64,000 nucleotides of DNA, from contig NZ_CP163528.1 in NCBI RefSeq assembly GCF_041081105.1, positions 2,046,001 to 2,110,000 on the forward strand. The letters run 5' to 3'. The DNA is from Promicromonospora sp. Populi (lineage in GTDB: Bacteria > Actinomycetota > Actinomycetes > Actinomycetales > Cellulomonadaceae). Made by a program: the position numbers and the translations under genes. The notes under the pieces were generated by a model. It made no database searches. It was not told the origin of the DNA and worked only from the letters and a program-made list of their open reading frames with translations. This document shows positions 43,282 to 51,445 of this stretch, piece after piece. How positions within the stretch are numbered: position 1 is the stretch's first letter; every line of letters starts with the position of its first letter.

Positions 43282-44424
43282 ATGAACGAGAACAACGCAC
43301 TCACCCCGTTCCGCATCGACGTCCCGCGGGCCGACGTCGACGACCTGCGCAACCGGCTGGCGCACACCCGCTGGCCCAACCCGGTGCCGGGCCGGGACGA
43401 CCGCACGGACTTCAGCCGCGGCATCCCGCAGGCGTACCTGACCGAGCTCGCCGAGTACTGGCGCGACGGGTTCGAATGGCGCGAGCAGGAGGCGAAGCTC
43501 AACGAGTACGAACAGTTCACGACAGTCGTCGACGGGCAGACGTTCCACGTCGTCCACGCACGATCGGTGAACCCGGAGGCGACCCCGCTGATCCTGAGCC
43601 ATGGCTGGCCGGGTTCGTTCGTCGAGTACCAGCGGCTCATCCCCCTGCTGACCGACGAGTTCCACATCGTCATCCCGTCGCCGCCCGGCTTCGGGTTCTC
43701 CACCCCGCTGTCGGGGACCGGCTGGGAGCTGGCGCGGACGACGGGGGCCTACGCCGAGATCATGACGCGGCTTGGGTACGAGCGGTTCGCGGCCCACGGC
43801 ACGGACATCGGCTCGGGCATCACCGGTCAGCTCGCGGCGAGCTACCCGGAGCGGGTCATCGGCACGCATGTCGGCGCCGATAGCCGGTTGCTCGGGTTTG
43901 TCGGCGACAAGCTCCCCTACCCCGAGGGCCTGTCCGACGACGAGATCGCTCAAGTCGAGGCAGTGCGCGCCGAGGTCGCGGCTGACCGCGGGTATCTCGA
44001 GATGCAGAACCACCGTCCGGACACGATCGGCGCGGCGCTCACCGACTCGCCGGTCGGTCAGCTCGCGTGGATCGCCGAGAAGTTCAGGACGAGGACCAGC
44101 GACGGGTACCGGACGCCGGACGAGTCGGTCGACCGAGACCAGCTCCTCACGAACGTCAGCCTGTACTGGTTCACCCGCGCCGGCGCGTCGAGCGCGCAGT
44201 TCTACTACGAGGGCGAGCACTCGGGACTCGCCTGGGCCCTGGCCGCCGACGTGCCGTCGGGCTGGGTCGTGTTCGACACCCACCCGCTCATGCGCCGCGT
44301 GCTTGACCCGTGGAACGCGATCAGCCACTGGAGCGAGTTCACCGAGGGCGGCCACTTCCCCGCGATGGAGGAGCCCAAGCTGCTCGCGGACGACATCCGC
44401 GCCTTCTTCCGTGGCATCTCCTGA
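43282..44424 (+). CDS. Epoxide hydrolase (EHN-domain alpha/beta hydrolase)
   Basis: A 380-residue hydrolase of the JHEH/EHN type that opens epoxides to diols. The N-terminal EHN domain is at about 6-110 (FRIDVPRADVDDLRNRLAHTRWPNP). Oxyanion HGWPGS is at 107-112. The nucleophile Asp175 is in AHGTDIGSG, and the final catalytic His is in EGGHFPAMEEP near 356. Tyr residues in SLYWFTRAGASSAQFYYE may activate the epoxide. I chose ATG 43282 (GGGAACG Shine-Dalgarno) over GTG 43273. It is probably controlled by the divergent WYL regulator. Confidence 0.91.
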   Translation: MNENNALTPFRIDVPRADVDDLRNRLAHTRWPNPVPGRDDRTDFSRGIPQAYLTELAEYWRDGFEWREQEAKLNEYEQFTTVVDGQTFHVVHARSVNPEATPLILSHGWPGSFVEYQRLIPLLTDEFHIVIPSPPGFGFSTPLSGTGWELARTTGAYAEIMTRLGYERFAAHGTDIGSGITGQLAASYPERVIGTHVGADSRLLGFVGDKLPYPEGLSDDEIAQVEAVRAEVAADRGYLEMQNHRPDTIGAALTDSPVGQLAWIAEKFRTRTSDGYRTPDESVDRDQLLTNVSLYWFTRAGASSAQFYYEGEHSGLAWALAADVPSGWVVFDTHPLMRRVLDPWNAISHWSEFTEGGHFPAMEEPKLLADDIRAFFRGIS

Positions 44425-44431
44425 GCCTGCG

Positions 44432-44590
44432 TCAGGGCAGCCGAGCCTGCGGAACGGTCCTGAAGTTGTCACCTGCTGCCGCCAGGGCTGCCAGCCGGTA
44501 GGTGAGCAGGCCAGTCATGGCCCGCACGCCGTGGCCGATCGCCCGCTCGTCGGCGGCGAAGTCGGGACTGTGCGGCGCGCCGTTCATCCC
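44432..44590 (-). pseudogene. M20-family amidohydrolase/peptidase remnant (C-terminal end)
   Basis: Fifty-two codons on the minus strand read GMNGAPHSPDFAADERAIGHGVRAMTGLLTYRLAAL and end at TGA 44432. The HSPxFxxDExAI-x-HGVRA pattern is the C-terminal metal-ligand (His) segment and final helix of M20 amidohydrolases. The N-terminal part, about 350 residues, is absent; homology stops near 44590, where accessory genes begin. The break suggests insertion or deletion linked to the neighbouring islet. Confidence 0.72.
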
Positions 44591-44683
44591 CGCCTCGGTT
44601 CGTCGACGAACTGCGTGTGGCCGCTCTACCTTGGGTGGCCGAGCCTTAGTTCGGGCGGCCCGGCAGGATCCATGACGATCAGC

Positions 44684-44968
44684 TTAAGGTTCACGCAGCC
44701 GGGGGTCGAGCGCCTTTCCAAGTACCTGCGCAAGGACCCGCACCGGAATCTCGCCGTCGTCGTCAGCAGACGTCTGCTCCAGCTCGTACGCCAGGCCTTG
44801 CAAGACCACCTCGGCCGTGAGCGCACTCCAGACCGCAGATTGGTCGTTGGCCGAGTCACGCAGATCCCAGAGAGCCTCCACGAGTTCGTTATTCGTCTGC
44901 GCCGCATCAAGCCGTTGCAGTCCAAGCGCGAGTGCATCCACGCCGTGATCGTAGGCTCTGAACTTCAC
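44684..44968 (-). CDS. Small hypothetical protein divergent from the XRE-ImmA gene
   Basis: A 94-residue, mostly helical acidic protein (MKFRAYDHGVDALALGLQRL, then NNELVEALWDLRDSAN, and a helix at about 45-66). No family is recognised. It is encoded divergently from the XRE-ImmA gene across a 76-bp gap, so it could be a third part of that module or an independent cargo gene. Codon use is moderately GC-biased. Support is limited to an intact frame, plausible secondary structure and position. Confidence 0.45.
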   Translation of the reverse strand: MKFRAYDHGVDALALGLQRLDAAQTNNELVEALWDLRDSANDQSAVWSALTAEVVLQGLAYELEQTSADDDGEIPVRVLAQVLGKALDPRLREP

Positions 44969-45044
44969 GACGAATCGCGTTCCGCGACAGCCTGGACCTA
45001 ACCCAAGGGTGCAGCGCGCACGGTGGATGTGCGAAAATCACACC

Positions 45045-46172
45045 ATGGACAAGGTGGCGCTCGGACGGCGGCTCACTCAGGCACGCGAACTTGCGGGGAT
45101 GACGCAAGACAGCCTCGCGCGGGCCGTAGGCCTGGACCGTACAGCTGTGACTCGTTTGGAGAAGGGGGAGCGCAAGCTCAGCGTCCCCGAACTGGTCGAG
45201 ATCGCTGAGGCGGTTGGACGGCCGCTTTCCTACTTCGTCGCGCCGGTTGTCCCTGCGGTGGTCAGCCGCAGGTCCGACGCCACCACCCACGACTCCACAC
45301 AGACTCTCGACGTGGAGCTCGAACAGTTCGCCGACGATCTGCGAATGCTCATGGACATGGGCTTGCTCCACCCGGCACAGCGGGCCGCAGACGCCAGGAC
45401 TCCCCGCACTCATCCCGAGGCCGAGCGGATGGCGGAGCGGGTTCGCCGCCAACTTGATCTAGGGACGCAGCCCATCTCCAATCTTGGCGATGTGTGCGAG
45501 AAGCTTGGGCTCTACACCTATGGAGCGTCTCTCGGCCGTTCCGGAGCAGATGGTGGCTGTGTAGAAGTCGTAGCGACGTCCCCGATCACTCGTGCCGACA
45601 TTCCGGCAGCCGGGGCGGCTGTCGTAAACGGCGACGCACCAACAGGCCGACGTCGCATGACGCTCGCCCACGAGCTGGGGCACTGGCTCACGGGCGACGC
45701 CTACGATGCGCAGAGCTCCGGGGACAACGAACGCATGATCAACTCGTTCGCGATTCACTTCGTGGCGCCACGCGCTGGCGTCGCAGATGTATGGCGTCAG
45801 TACGACTACTGGTCAACGAGAGATCGCGCCCTCGCCGTCGGAGCCGAGTATCGCCTGAGCTGGTCAGCAACGGTGGGCCAACTGAGCAACCTCAATCTGA
45901 TCGAGCGCGGCGAGTTCGACGCATTGAGTCAGGACGAGCCTCGCGCAGGCGACTACCTTCGCCTTGGCCTGTCCTGGCCGGACGATCTTGCCGGCCCTTA
46001 CCTGTCTCCCGGGTTCGCGGCAGCTTGCATAAACGCCTACGCCTCAGGTCAGCTCACTGCCGACCGGGCGCTAGAACTGCTTAGGGGCACACTGACAGAG
46101 GCCGGCCTGCCGCGGCAGGACCGATCGGGACTGGAAGACCTGCGGCGCTCATTCACCGGACACGATGACTGA
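45045..46172 (+). CDS. XRE-family regulator fused to ImmA/IrrE (DUF955/COG2856) metalloprotease
   Basis: A 375-residue protein. Residues about 5-62 are an XRE helix-turn-helix (LGRRLTQARELAGMTQDSLARAVGLDRTAVTRLEKGERKLSVPEL). Residues about 130-290 are a DUF955 peptidase domain with the zinc motif HELGH at 209-213 and a downstream NSFAIHFVAPR helix. Relatives such as ImmA cleave phage-type repressors, and HTH-DUF955 proteins also act as regulators in toxin-antitoxin loci. ATG 45045 is chosen because the HTH begins there. It overlaps the PIN-domain gene by 8 bases, which implies joint expression. Confidence 0.93.
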   Translation: MDKVALGRRLTQARELAGMTQDSLARAVGLDRTAVTRLEKGERKLSVPELVEIAEAVGRPLSYFVAPVVPAVVSRRSDATTHDSTQTLDVELEQFADDLRMLMDMGLLHPAQRAADARTPRTHPEAERMAERVRRQLDLGTQPISNLGDVCEKLGLYTYGASLGRSGADGGCVEVVATSPITRADIPAAGAAVVNGDAPTGRRRMTLAHELGHWLTGDAYDAQSSGDNERMINSFAIHFVAPRAGVADVWRQYDYWSTRDRALAVGAEYRLSWSATVGQLSNLNLIERGEFDALSQDEPRAGDYLRLGLSWPDDLAGPYLSPGFAAACINAYASGQLTADRALELLRGTLTEAGLPRQDRSGLEDLRRSFTGHDD

Positions 46173-46710
46173 CGCGCCTCGGTGGGTCATGGACACGAGC
46201 ACCTACACCCACCTCTGCCGTGCCGGCCATGCCGACCTCATCGGGCAGCTCGCCCCAGGCGGCATCGTCGTTGTGCCGAGCGAGGTCGCTACGGAGATCG
46301 AGGCCGGGCGCCAGCACCATTCGGGGATCCCCTCGGTCAGTGACGTCGGCTGGGCCGAGATCGCCGTCCTGACTGAGGACGAGGTCTGGACCGAACTCGA
46401 GATCAAGGCCCAGATGGGCGGCAACGCTCACCAGCATCTCGGTGAATGTGCCGTCATCTCCTACGCTCACCACCGCGGCCTGATCGCAATCCTCGACGAA
46501 CGCGCAGCGATCGCACAGGCTGATCGGCTTGGCGTGACGACCCACGACACGCTCTGGATCGTGATCGAGGCATACAAGGTGCTGTTCGATCGGGACAGGG
46601 CGATCACGGCGAAAGTCGTCGATGATCTGCTGGACACGGGCATGTACCTGCCGCTGGAGTCCGGCGAGAGTGTCGTCACCTGGGCTTGGGAGGAAGGGCT
46701 GCTTCCGTGA
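46165..46710 (+). CDS. PIN-domain protein (putative ribonuclease toxin)
   Basis: A 181-residue PIN-like nuclease. Acidic residues in PIN positions are Asp10 (WVMDTSTY), Glu40 and Glu44 (VPSEVATEIEAG), Glu94 (GNAHQHLGECAVISYA) and Asp111 (IAILDERAA), so the metal site looks intact. It is longer than classical VapC (about 130 residues), with a C-terminal helical extension (about 130-181). It overlaps the XRE-ImmA gene by 8 bases. By context it is the probable toxin or effector, with the upstream HTH-protease as controlling partner; no VapB-like antitoxin is present. Confidence 0.85.
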   Translation: MTDAPRWVMDTSTYTHLCRAGHADLIGQLAPGGIVVVPSEVATEIEAGRQHHSGIPSVSDVGWAEIAVLTEDEVWTELEIKAQMGGNAHQHLGECAVISYAHHRGLIAILDERAAIAQADRLGVTTHDTLWIVIEAYKVLFDRDRAITAKVVDDLLDTGMYLPLESGESVVTWAWEEGLLP

Positions 46711-46759
46711 GGTGGCACGAGTGCGCAGGGCGTCAGCGATGGCCTGGGAAGATCGATGC

Positions 46760-47164
46760 ATGCCAAGCTCTGTGCAATTGATCCGTGCCACGACACTGTC
46801 CAACGCCGAGTATGCGTACGCCGCGACCGCGCCAAAGGACGCCCGGCTGATCTTCCTCGCTGGATCATGCCCGTTGGACGACAACGGGACGACCGTGGCT
46901 GTCGGCGACTACGCAGGTCAGGCTGCTGCGTGTGTCGAGACAATGAAGCACGCGTTGGCTGCTGCCGGAGCGACGATCGAGGACGTGATCAGCACGCGTG
47001 TGCTCGTGGCTTCGTCAACGCGGACCGATCTCGTCGCGGCGTGGAAGGTCGTGCGCGATGCGTTCGGTGAGCATGACGTGCCGAGCACGCTGATAGGCGT
47101 CACGGTGCTCGGATACGACGATCAGCTGGTCGAGCTCGAAGTGGTCGCCGCTGTCGTTGACTGA
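46760..47164 (+). CDS. RidA/YjgF-family protein
   Basis: A 134-residue Rid-family protein. RidA enzymes hydrolyse reactive enamine/imine intermediates made by PLP enzymes. Typical segments are NAEYAYAATAPKDARLIFLAGSCPLDDNG at the start, QAAACVETMKHALAAAGATIEDVISTRVLVAS (about 53-85) and VLGYDDQLVELEVVAAV at the end. The catalytic Arg of true RidA (near residue 105) is not evident (here PSTLIGVTVLG), so this is a Rid1-7 subgroup member of unknown activity. It probably belongs to the same accessory patch. Confidence 0.87.
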   Translation: MPSSVQLIRATTLSNAEYAYAATAPKDARLIFLAGSCPLDDNGTTVAVGDYAGQAAACVETMKHALAAAGATIEDVISTRVLVASSTRTDLVAAWKVVRDAFGEHDVPSTLIGVTVLGYDDQLVELEVVAAVVD

Positions 47165-47183
47165 CGGCTCGAAACCGCTGGCG

Positions 47184-47792
47184 CTACCGGCTCCTGTACT
47201 GCGCGATCGACACCTCAAGCCCGTGCGCGATCATCGTCAGCGCCTCGGCGAACCCACCACCGACACCGAACTCGGAACCAGCACTGGCTGGCTCCTGCAG
47301 CAGCCCGAGCCGTTCCGCAGCCAACTGTTGCTGCTCATGGAACGTAAACCCGACAACGAAGTGCATCACCGCCTCGGCAGCCACCTCGGCCAGCGAGACG
47401 GGCACGCCCTGCAGACCAGCGACAGCCAGCAGCTTCGGCCGGACGGGTGAGCTCACCAGTCCCAGGGCGAGTGAGCTCGACACAAGCTCAGAGCCGTCCC
47501 GGTACGCGATCAGGCACTCGCGCATCTCTGCCCCCACCGTGCGTACGGCCTCGTGCATGGACAGGCCATCGATCGGCACGCCACCCATCGGCGCGAGAAT
47601 CCGTTCGCTGACCGCCGCGAGAAGCGCCTGCTTGTTCGGAAAGTGCCAGTACAGCGCGCTCGGCTGGACCCCGAGGGCAGTCGCGAGATGCCGCATGGTC
47701 AGATCAGGCAGGCCGTACTCGTCCAGGAGGCGCAGGGCCATCTCGGCGACGTCGTCGCGGCTGCGTCGACGCGAGGTTCCCGAAACGACCAT
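47184..47792 (-). CDS. bioQ: TetR-family repressor, probable biotin regulator BioQ
   Basis: A 202-residue TetR repressor. The HTH is TMRHLATALGVQPSALYWHFPNKQALLAAVSERIL (about 28-62), followed by a TetR_C-type ligand domain with FVVGFTFHEQQQLAAERLG. It is divergent from bioY. Two palindromes of the GAAC-N3-GTTC type lie in the 60-bp gap and resemble the BioQ box reported for corynebacteria and mycobacteria (TGAAC-N3-GTT-like). This position and motif support BioQ over other TetR members. ATG 47792. Confidence 0.78.
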   Translation of the reverse strand: MVVSGTSRRRSRDDVAEMALRLLDEYGLPDLTMRHLATALGVQPSALYWHFPNKQALLAAVSERILAPMGGVPIDGLSMHEAVRTVGAEMRECLIAYRDGSELVSSSLALGLVSSPVRPKLLAVAGLQGVPVSLAEVAAEAVMHFVVGFTFHEQQQLAAERLGLLQEPASAGSEFGVGGGFAEALTMIAHGLEVSIAQYRSR

Positions 47793-47809
47793 GTCCCCAC
47801 TATATTGGC

Positions 47810-47836
47810 GAACGCTGTTCAGGTGAACAGTGTTCA
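47810..47836. promoter_or_regulatory. Tandem BioQ-like operator palindromes
   Basis: GAACGCTGTTC (47810-47820) and TGAACAGTGTTCA (47824-47836) are adjacent dyads with GAAC/GTTC arms and 3-base centres. Together they also create the larger palindrome CTGTTCA-GG-TGAACAG (47815-47830). They lie between bioQ and bioY, before the bioY Shine-Dalgarno GGGAGG. TetR-family binding with autoregulation is likely. Confidence 0.72.
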
Positions 47837-47852
47837 GGTGGGAGGCGATTGG

Positions 47853-48512
47853 ATGTCCAACGAACTCAGGCCACGGATGCGGGCGCTCGACGCGACCGAC
47901 ATCGCGCGCTTGGCTGTCTTTGTAGCGCTCGTTGCCGCGCTCGGTCTGCCGGGCAGCTTCAGCGTGCTCGGCGCCGTACCGATCACCGCGCAGACGTTCG
48001 GCGTCATGCTTGCCGGCGCGGTCCTCGGACCGCGGCTGAGCGCCCTGGCCATGGTCGTGCTGCTCGCCCTCGTCGCGGTGGGGATCCCGCTGCTCGCCGG
48101 CGGACGGGGTGGCGTCGGCGTGTTCGTCGGGCCGTCCGCGGGATACCTGATCGGCTGGGTCGTCGGGGCCTTCGTGACGGGCCTGATCGTGCACGCCTCC
48201 GCCCGGAAGCCGACCATCTGGCGGACGGCGCTCGCGACCGTCGTCGGCGGCATCCTTGTCGTCTACGCGTTCGGGATCCCGGTCCAGAGCCTGGTGACCC
48301 GCCTGCCCCTCGAGGAGACCGCCCTCACGAGCCTCGTGTTCCTCCCCGGGGACCTGGTGAAGGCGACGCTCGCGACACTGACCGTCACGACTCTCCTGCG
48401 CGCATACCCCCGCGCGTTCCGGCGCACGTGGCTCTCCCCCGGACAACAGGCCGCGCAGAACGAGGTGGACGTCCCGGGCACGGAAGCGACGGGCACGGAA
48501 GCACCTCGATGA
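47853..48512 (+). CDS. bioY: Biotin transporter substrate-specific subunit BioY
   Basis: A 219-residue membrane protein with six helices, the S-component of an ECF-type biotin transporter. Typical motifs are VFVALVAALGLPGSFSVLGAVPITAQTFGVMLAGAVLGPRLSALAMVVLLALVAVGIPLLAGGRGGVGVFVGPSAGYLIGW (about 23-105), covering the VPIT and GP-x-GY-x-IG signatures that bind biotin. The EcfA and EcfT partners (BioM, BioN) are encoded downstream in the same operon. ATG 47853; Shine-Dalgarno GGGAGG. Confidence 0.95.
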   Translation: MSNELRPRMRALDATDIARLAVFVALVAALGLPGSFSVLGAVPITAQTFGVMLAGAVLGPRLSALAMVVLLALVAVGIPLLAGGRGGVGVFVGPSAGYLIGWVVGAFVTGLIVHASARKPTIWRTALATVVGGILVVYAFGIPVQSLVTRLPLEETALTSLVFLPGDLVKATLATLTVTTLLRAYPRAFRRTWLSPGQQAAQNEVDVPGTEATGTEAPR

Positions 48513-49642
48513 CCGCACGGATCGCGGTACTCAGGGGCACACCGGACGAGCTTCTCGACCGCATCCGTGCCGTGCGCGCCGCCGGGGACGTCCCGCTCGT
48601 CGGCGACGACCGGTGGCCCGCGGCGCAGTGGTCTGCGGTGCACAAGCTCGCCGACGTCGGACCGGTGCCCGACGACGCCGCCTGGGCCACGCTCACCTCC
48701 GGGACGAGCGGCACCCCGCGCGTCGTGCTGCGCACCGCCGCATCGTGGGATCGGTCCTTTGGCCCGGTCACCGAGCTGCTCACCGGTCGTACGACGACGG
48801 ACCGGACAGCGACGGACGAGCTGATCATGCTGCCGTCCCCGCCGGCCTCATCGCTGACCCTGTTCTCCATGGCCCACGCACTCGCCGGCGGCCCGCAACC
48901 GGTCTTCCCGGGAGATCCGGCAGCCAGGGAAGCAACCCTCTTCCACGGCACCCCACAGGCACTGCGCACCCTGCTCGACGCCGGAGCTCTCCCCCGCCTC
49001 CGCACCGCCCTCGTCGGCGGCTCCCACCTCGACACACGGCTGCGCGCCGACGCCGAGTCTCGCGGCGTCCGCGTCCTTTCGTACTACGGGGCGGCAGAGC
49101 TCTCCTTCGTCGCGCTCGACGACGGGCGTGGCCTGCGCGCCTTCCCCGGCGTGGAGATCGACGTGCGGGACGGCGAGCTGTGGGTCCGCTCCCGATACAC
49201 GGCCCTCGGCTACCTCGGTCAGCCGGGGCCGCTGCGCAAGGACGGGGCCTGGAATACGGTCGGCGACCTCGCGACCCTCGACGACGGGGTACTGACCCTG
49301 CGCGGGCGCGGCGACGAAGCCATCCTCACCGCCTCGGCCACCGTCATCCCGGACGAGGTCGAAGCGGGCCTCCGAACGCTCCCAGGCGTCACCGACGCCG
49401 TGGTCTTCGGGATCCCCACGGGCAGGATCGGCGCGCTCGTCGCCGCGATGGTCGAGGTGGACGACGACGCCCCGACGCTCACCGCGGGCGCCCTGCGCGC
49501 AATGTCCGCAAGACAATTCGCTCCAGCCCACCGACCCCGCGTCTGGTTCGCGGGACGGCTGCCCCGAACCGCGTCCGGAAAACCCGCACGAGCAGAGGTC
49601 CGGCGCCAGGTCGCCACCGGCGAGGTGACCCGGCTTGCCTGA
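48509..49642 (+). CDS. Small adenylate-forming acyl-CoA synthetase/ligase in the biotin operon
   Basis: A 377-residue ANL-superfamily enzyme. The AMP-binding P-loop is LTSGTSGTPRVV (about 62-73), the A5-like motif is SYYGAAELSF, the A7-like motif is NTVGDLATLDDGVLTLRGRGDEAI, and the catalytic Lys358 is in PRTASGKPARAE. It is about 130 residues shorter than usual and starts almost directly at the P-loop, so much of the N-terminal substrate subdomain is reduced. Embedded between bioY and a thiolase-like gene, it may activate a fatty-acid or dicarboxylate precursor, for example towards pimeloyl-CoA; this is inference. ATG 48509 overlaps the bioY stop. Confidence 0.87.
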   Translation: MTARIAVLRGTPDELLDRIRAVRAAGDVPLVGDDRWPAAQWSAVHKLADVGPVPDDAAWATLTSGTSGTPRVVLRTAASWDRSFGPVTELLTGRTTTDRTATDELIMLPSPPASSLTLFSMAHALAGGPQPVFPGDPAAREATLFHGTPQALRTLLDAGALPRLRTALVGGSHLDTRLRADAESRGVRVLSYYGAAELSFVALDDGRGLRAFPGVEIDVRDGELWVRSRYTALGYLGQPGPLRKDGAWNTVGDLATLDDGVLTLRGRGDEAILTASATVIPDEVEAGLRTLPGVTDAVVFGIPTGRIGALVAAMVEVDDDAPTLTAGALRAMSARQFAPAHRPRVWFAGRLPRTASGKPARAEVRRQVATGEVTRLA

Positions 49643-50762
49643 CGAACCGGTCATCGTCGCCGCGCGCCGCACCCCGATCGGCACCCGCGGCCGCGCCCTC
49701 GCCCAGCTCCGGGTAGAAGAGCTCGCCGGCCCCGTCATCCGGGCCACCCTCGCCGACGCCGAGGCCGCCACCGGCTCGGCGCTCACCATCGCCGACGTCG
49801 TGCTCGGCAACTGCATGGGGCCGGGCGGCAACCCCGCCCGCATCTCCGCGCTCGCGGCCGGGCTCGGCGTCGGCGTGCCGGGCGTGACCGTGGACCGGCA
49901 GTGCGGCAGCGGCCTCGCCGCGGTCCTCGACGCGGTCTCCGCGATCCGAGCCGGGGACGACCGCCCGCGCATCGCAGGCGGCGTCGAGAGTGCGTCGACC
50001 GCCCCGACCAGGTCCGTCGACGGCGTGCCCTACGACCGCGCGCCGTTCGCACCCCAGGGCTGGCCCGACCCCGACATGGTCCAAGCGGCCGAGAGTCTGG
50101 CCCAGGCCGACACCATCACCCGAGAACGGCAGGACGCACACGCGGCACGCAGCCACCAGCGAGCACGCGCGGCCCGCGATGCCGGACGGTTCAACGCCGA
50201 GCTTGTGCCCCTCGGGCCCACCATCACCGATGACTCGATCGGCGTCGCCGAACCGCTGCTGGCCCGCCTGCGCCCCCTGTTCCCAGGCGGCACGCTCACC
50301 GCGGGGACGGCGACGCGGATCAGCGACGGCGCCGCGGCGGTCGCCGTCGTGCCACACCGGCTGCGCGGCGGGGCCGCAGGCCTCGTCGTCCGCGGGCATG
50401 CCATCGTCGGGTGCGACCCGGCCCTGCCCGGGATCGGCGCGGCCCCGGCAGTGCTCGCGGCGCTCGCCTCCGCCGAGGTCAGGATCGGCGACGTCGCGGC
50501 GATCGAGATCGTCGAGGCGTTCGCGGCGCAGTCGCTGGCAGTGCTCGGCCGGCTCGGGCTGGACGACGACGATCGGCGGGTCTGCGCCGACGGCGGGGCG
50601 CTCGCGCTCGGCCACCCGTGGGGCGCGAGCGGCGCGGTCGCCCTGGTGCGGCTGTTCAGCCGCCTGGTCCGCGCGGGCGCACCAACCGGAACCTTCGGAG
50701 TCGCCGCAGCCTCCGTCGGCGGCGGCATGGGTGTGGCGGCCGTCGTCGAGGTGCTGCGATGA
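49635..50762 (+). CDS. Thiolase-family protein in the biotin operon (second Cys replaced by Ser)
   Basis: A 375-residue thiolase-fold protein. The acyl-accepting Cys90 is in DRQCGSGLAAVLDA, the oxyanion or base His in EIVEAFAAQ follows the NEAF-type motif (here VEAF), and the GHPWGASGA His is at 327. The C-terminal catalytic Cys of canonical thiolases (CIGGGxG) is Ser360 here (ASVGGGMG), so normal reversible thiolysis may be impaired. It is shorter than the 390-400 residues usual for the family. The TTG start at 49635 overlaps the ligase gene by 8 bases. A partnership with the upstream ligase on an acyl-CoA is likely; the product is unknown. Confidence 0.88.
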   Translation: MPDEPVIVAARRTPIGTRGRALAQLRVEELAGPVIRATLADAEAATGSALTIADVVLGNCMGPGGNPARISALAAGLGVGVPGVTVDRQCGSGLAAVLDAVSAIRAGDDRPRIAGGVESASTAPTRSVDGVPYDRAPFAPQGWPDPDMVQAAESLAQADTITRERQDAHAARSHQRARAARDAGRFNAELVPLGPTITDDSIGVAEPLLARLRPLFPGGTLTAGTATRISDGAAAVAVVPHRLRGGAAGLVVRGHAIVGCDPALPGIGAAPAVLAALASAEVRIGDVAAIEIVEAFAAQSLAVLGRLGLDDDDRRVCADGGALALGHPWGASGAVALVRLFSRLVRAGAPTGTFGVAAASVGGGMGVAAVVEVLR

Positions 50763-51445
50763 GCTACCTCGAGCTGGACGACGTCTCCGTGCGCCTCGGG
50801 GACACCGAGGTGCTGCGCGATGTCACGTGCTCGCTGGACGAGCGCACCGTCGCGATCGTCGGTGAGAACGGTTCGGGCAAGTCCACGCTCGCGCGACTGG
50901 TCGGCGGGCTCGCCCACGCGACGAGCGGCACGATCCGCGTCCTGGGCCTCGACCCGGCTCGTGAAGCGGCAAAGCTACGCCGTCGGGTAGCCGTGGTGTT
51001 CAGCAATCCGGACACCCAGATCATCATGCCGACGGTGGCGGAGGACGTCGCCTTCTCGCTGCGGTCCGAGAAGCTGTCGCGCGACGAGAAGGCCCGGCGG
51101 GTCGACGAGGCCATGCACCGGTTCGGCCTCACCGACGTCGCCGACCGCGCGTCGCACGACCTGTCCGGCGGGCAGAAGCAGCTGCTCGCGCTGTGCGGCG
51201 CCTTTGTGCGCAGTCCCGACCTGGTGATCGCCGACGAGCCGACCGCCTATCTGGACGCGCGCAACGCCCGTCGGGTCGCCGACCACCTCTTCGAGGAGGG
51301 ACAGCACCGGCTGCTCCTGGTGACCCACGACCTGACCCTCGCGCAACGCTGCGAGAAGGCGGTCCTGGTGCAGGACGGGACGATCGTCGCGGCCGGAACG
51401 CCCGCCGCGATCGTCGCCGAGTACGAGGCGAGGCTCGGATGCTGA
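50759..51445 (+). CDS. bioM: Biotin ECF transporter ATPase BioM (EcfA)
   Basis: A 228-residue ABC ATPase that powers ECF-type biotin uptake. Walker A is GENGSGKST (35-43), the signature is LSGGQKQLLAL, Walker B is DLVIADEPT, and the switch His is in LLVTHDLTLA. ATG 50759 overlaps the thiolase stop. The order BioY-(ligase-thiolase)-BioM-BioN keeps all three transporter parts in one transcript. Confidence 0.94.
   Translation: MSYLELDDVSVRLGDTEVLRDVTCSLDERTVAIVGENGSGKSTLARLVGGLAHATSGTIRVLGLDPAREAAKLRRRVAVVFSNPDTQIIMPTVAEDVAFSLRSEKLSRDEKARRVDEAMHRFGLTDVADRASHDLSGGQKQLLALCGAFVRSPDLVIADEPTAYLDARNARRVADHLFEEGQHRLLLVTHDLTLAQRCEKAVLVQDGTIVAAGTPAAIVAEYEARLGC

Noticed and set aside
48509..50762. Non-ribosomal or polyketide-type biosynthetic cluster suggested by a ligase and a ketoacyl/thiolase enzyme
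   Set aside because: There is no carrier protein, condensation domain or release enzyme nearby, and the genes lie inside a biotin transporter operon.
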